Part shown: positions 6,254 through 7,438 of the stretch, one piece after another
Layout of the letters: the number at the start of each line of letters is the position of its first letter
Position numbering within the stretch: position 1 is the first letter of the stretch
Notes under the pieces: generated by a model
What the model saw: the letters and a program-made list of their open reading frames with translations, nothing else
Told to the model about the DNA's origin: nothing
Database searches by the model: none
Assembly: GCA_003135035.1 (NCBI GenBank)
Contig: PLDE01000104.1
Coordinates: 16,050 to 23,487 of the forward strand
Reading direction: 5' to 3'
Length of the DNA stretch: 7,438 bases
DNA from: Candidatus Dormiibacterota bacterium
Lineage (GTDB): Bacteria; Chloroflexota; Dormibacteria; Aeolococcales; Bog-877
Program-made: the position numbers and the translations under genes

Positions 6254-6301
6254 CTCCGCCGCCGCAACTCACCCGGCCGCGTTGAGTCCACTCAAACCCT
6301 C

Positions 6302-7396
6302 CTAGTACAGCGAGCCTGAAATAACTTTCCGGTAGGCGTGGGCCAGGATCTGGTCTGGGGTCTTCACCCAGGTGAAGGGGTGGCGGTTGTCGTTCCAGGC
6401 GTCGAGGAAGCGCTGAATGGCGGTGCGGAGTGCGGCCAGATTGTGAAAGACCCCGCGGCGGATGGCGGCCCGGTGCAGGATCGAGAACCAGCACTCCACC
6501 TGGTTCATCCAGCTGGCGCTGGTGGGCGTGAAGTGGAGGTGAAAGCGAGGATGGCGGCGCAACCATTCCCGCACGTCGGGATGTTTGTGGGTGGCGTAGT
6601 TGTCCAGCACCAAGTGGATCTGGCCACGGGGATAGCGGCGTGCCACCAGCCGCAGAAAGCGCAGGAACTCCTCGTGGCGGTGGCGCGCGTAACAGCGCCC
6701 GGTAACCTCCCCGGTGGCCACGTCCAGCGCCGCAAACAGGGTGGTGGTGCCATGGCGCACGTAGTCGTGGGTGCGTCGCTCCACCTGTCCCGGCCGCATC
6801 GGCAAGAGCGGCTGGGTACGGTCCAGAGCTTGGATCTGGCTCTTCTCATCCACCGCCAGCACCACCGCTTTCTCTGGGGGATGCAGGTAAAGTCCCACCA
6901 CATCGGTCACCTTGGCCGCCAACTCAGGATCCTGGCTGAACTTGAAGGTCCGGGAGCGGTGGGGTTGGATGCGGTGCTGGCGCCAAATGGTCCGCACCGT
7001 GGTCGCGCTCACCCCGCAGGCCAGGGCCACCTGGCGGCTGCTCCAGTGCGTGTATCCCGGCAGCGGCGTACTCATGGTGGTGCTCAGTACCCGTTGGCTG
7101 AGATCCCCACCGTGGACTGGCGGCCGTCCCCGCCCGGGAGCATCCTCCAGCCCTTCCAGACCAAGGCTCGCAAATCGCTGCCGCCAGAGCAGGACCGTGG
7201 GCTTGGAGCAGCCCACCTCGCGCCCGATTGCGGTATTGGGCTGCCCCTCGGCGGCCAGCAGGATCACTCGGGCCCGCTGCACCTGCCGCTGGGGCAGGGT
7301 CCGGCTCCGGGACCATAGTTCCAACCGAGATCGTTGATCAGTCGTCAGACGCAGGGCAGGAGCGGGTGCATGAGACATGCTCCCAGGATCGTACAC
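6302..7396 (-). CDS. IS630-family DDE transposase
   Basis: A cut-and-paste transposase of 364 residues, normal for the family. The N-terminal half has two helix-turn-helix units: one around residues 40-75 ([20 protein letters not shown], then [12 protein letters not shown]) and one around 117-140 ([20 protein letters not shown]). These bind the inverted repeats. The RNase H-like catalytic core shows the DDE triad in context: D in [14 protein letters not shown] in [14 protein letters not shown], and E in [13 protein letters not shown]. The GTG start at 7396 has AGGGG 3 bases upstream; an in-frame ATG at 7378 would give 358 residues but its GGGAG is only one base away. The final sense codon TAC is the first three bases of the inverted repeat, and the stop TAG is made by the target-site TA plus the flanking host base. 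The copy is intact. Confidence in the family is high. Confidence 0.92.
   Translation of the reverse strand: MYDPGSMSHAPAPALRLTTDQRSRLELWSRSRTLPQRQVQRARVILLAAEGQPNTAIGREVGCSKPTVLLWRQRFASLGLEGLEDAPGRGRPPVHGGDLSQRVLSTTMSTPLPGYTHWSSRQVALACGVSATTVRTIWRQHRIQPHRSRTFKFSQDPELAAKVTDVVGLYLHPPEKAVVLAVDEKSQIQALDRTQPLLPMRPGQVERRTHDYVRHGTTTLFAALDVATGEVTGRCYARHRHEEFLRFLRLVARRYPRGQIHLVLDNYATHKHPDVREWLRRHPRFHLHFTPTSASWMNQVECWFSILHRAAIRRGVFHNLAALRTAIQRFLDAWNDNRHPFTWVKTPDQILAHAYRKVISGSLY
6305..6327 (+). repeat. IS630 left inverted repeat
   Basis: Reading inward, it begins GTACAGCGAGCCTGAAATAA. It matches the complement of the right end at 17 of 23 positions, including GTACA, CGAGC and AAATA in register. It also encodes the last residues of the transposase. 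Confidence 0.85.
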
Positions 7397-7412
7397 TCAC
7401 CCCTCAATAGTC

Positions 7413-7435
7413 AACCTATTTACCGCTCGGTGTAC
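7413..7435 (-). repeat. IS630 right inverted repeat
   Basis: Read inward on the minus strand, it begins GTACACCGAGCGGTAAATAG, the counterpart of the left end. It abuts the TA at 7436-7437, and the window ends one base later. Confidence 0.85.
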
Positions 7436-7438
7436 TAG

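Larger units (their letters stand above)
6305..7435 (-). mobile_element. Complete IS630-family insertion sequence
   Basis: The element is about 1,131 bp, bounded by imperfect inverted repeats (see both entries) and flanked on each side by TA, each within CTAG (6302-6305 and 7435-7438). IS630 and Tc1/mariner-like elements insert at TA and duplicate it, and CTAG is a known preferred context for IS630. It carries one full-length transposase gene on the minus strand with no internal stop, so it may still be active. Confidence 0.88.

Noticed and set aside
6338..7318. Open frame of 326 codons on the plus strand
   Set aside because: It is antisense to the intact IS630 transposase. Long shadow frames are common in GC-rich genes, and its translation has no recognisable motif.

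Overview
The window looks like a piece of a mobile defence island in a GC-rich bacterium. The relaxed start codons (TTG, GTG), the Shine-Dalgarno sites and the style of the Vsr and IS630 proteins fit an actinobacterium best, but this is a judgement from protein style only. No rRNA, tRNA or CRISPR array was seen. Most of the left two thirds encodes DNA-handling proteins of the kind found in restriction-modification neighbourhoods. The right end is an intact insertion sequence.

Layout, left to right. (1) The end of a vsr-type mismatch endonuclease gene on the + strand; its reading frame is still open at base 1, so its start, and perhaps a partner cytosine methyltransferase, lie outside the window. 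(2) A convergent HNH endonuclease gene on the - strand, carrying an internally duplicated winged-helix-like DNA-binding module ahead of a zinc-type HNH domain. (3) A divergent control region of about 180 bp (1378-1557) with a promoter-like sequence, a direct repeat and an inverted repeat. (4) A tightly coupled two-gene operon: a ribbon-helix-helix/winged-helix DNA-binding protein, then a 799-residue GHKL (HSP90/MutL/MORC-like) ATPase, overlapping by 4 bases. (5) A region of about 0.7 kb (4971-5661) that seems to hold decayed coding sequence, including a tail-anchored membrane-protein-like frame and a startless open frame. (6) A small two-helix membrane protein of the SLATT/DUF4231 type, a family proposed to act as pore-forming effectors in bacterial conflict systems. 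(7) A short scrap resembling a DDE transposase core. (8) A complete IS630-family element whose inverted repeats and TA/CTAG target site are visible at both ends; the window stops at the last base of the right CTAG.

How the parts may work together. GHKL ATPases of the MutL/MORC group are known from bacterial restriction-modification neighbourhoods alongside Vsr-like and HNH nucleases and methylases. The most economical reading is that the HNH protein cuts DNA, Vsr repairs mismatches made by deamination of methylcytosine (if a methylase lies to the left), and the RHH/wHTH plus GHKL pair forms an ATP-dependent DNA-bound complex whose first gene also controls the divergent promoters. The SLATT protein would be a possible membrane-acting arm. 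The individual families are recognisable. The combination, the control region and the decayed segment between the GHKL and SLATT genes are the parts that could be new.
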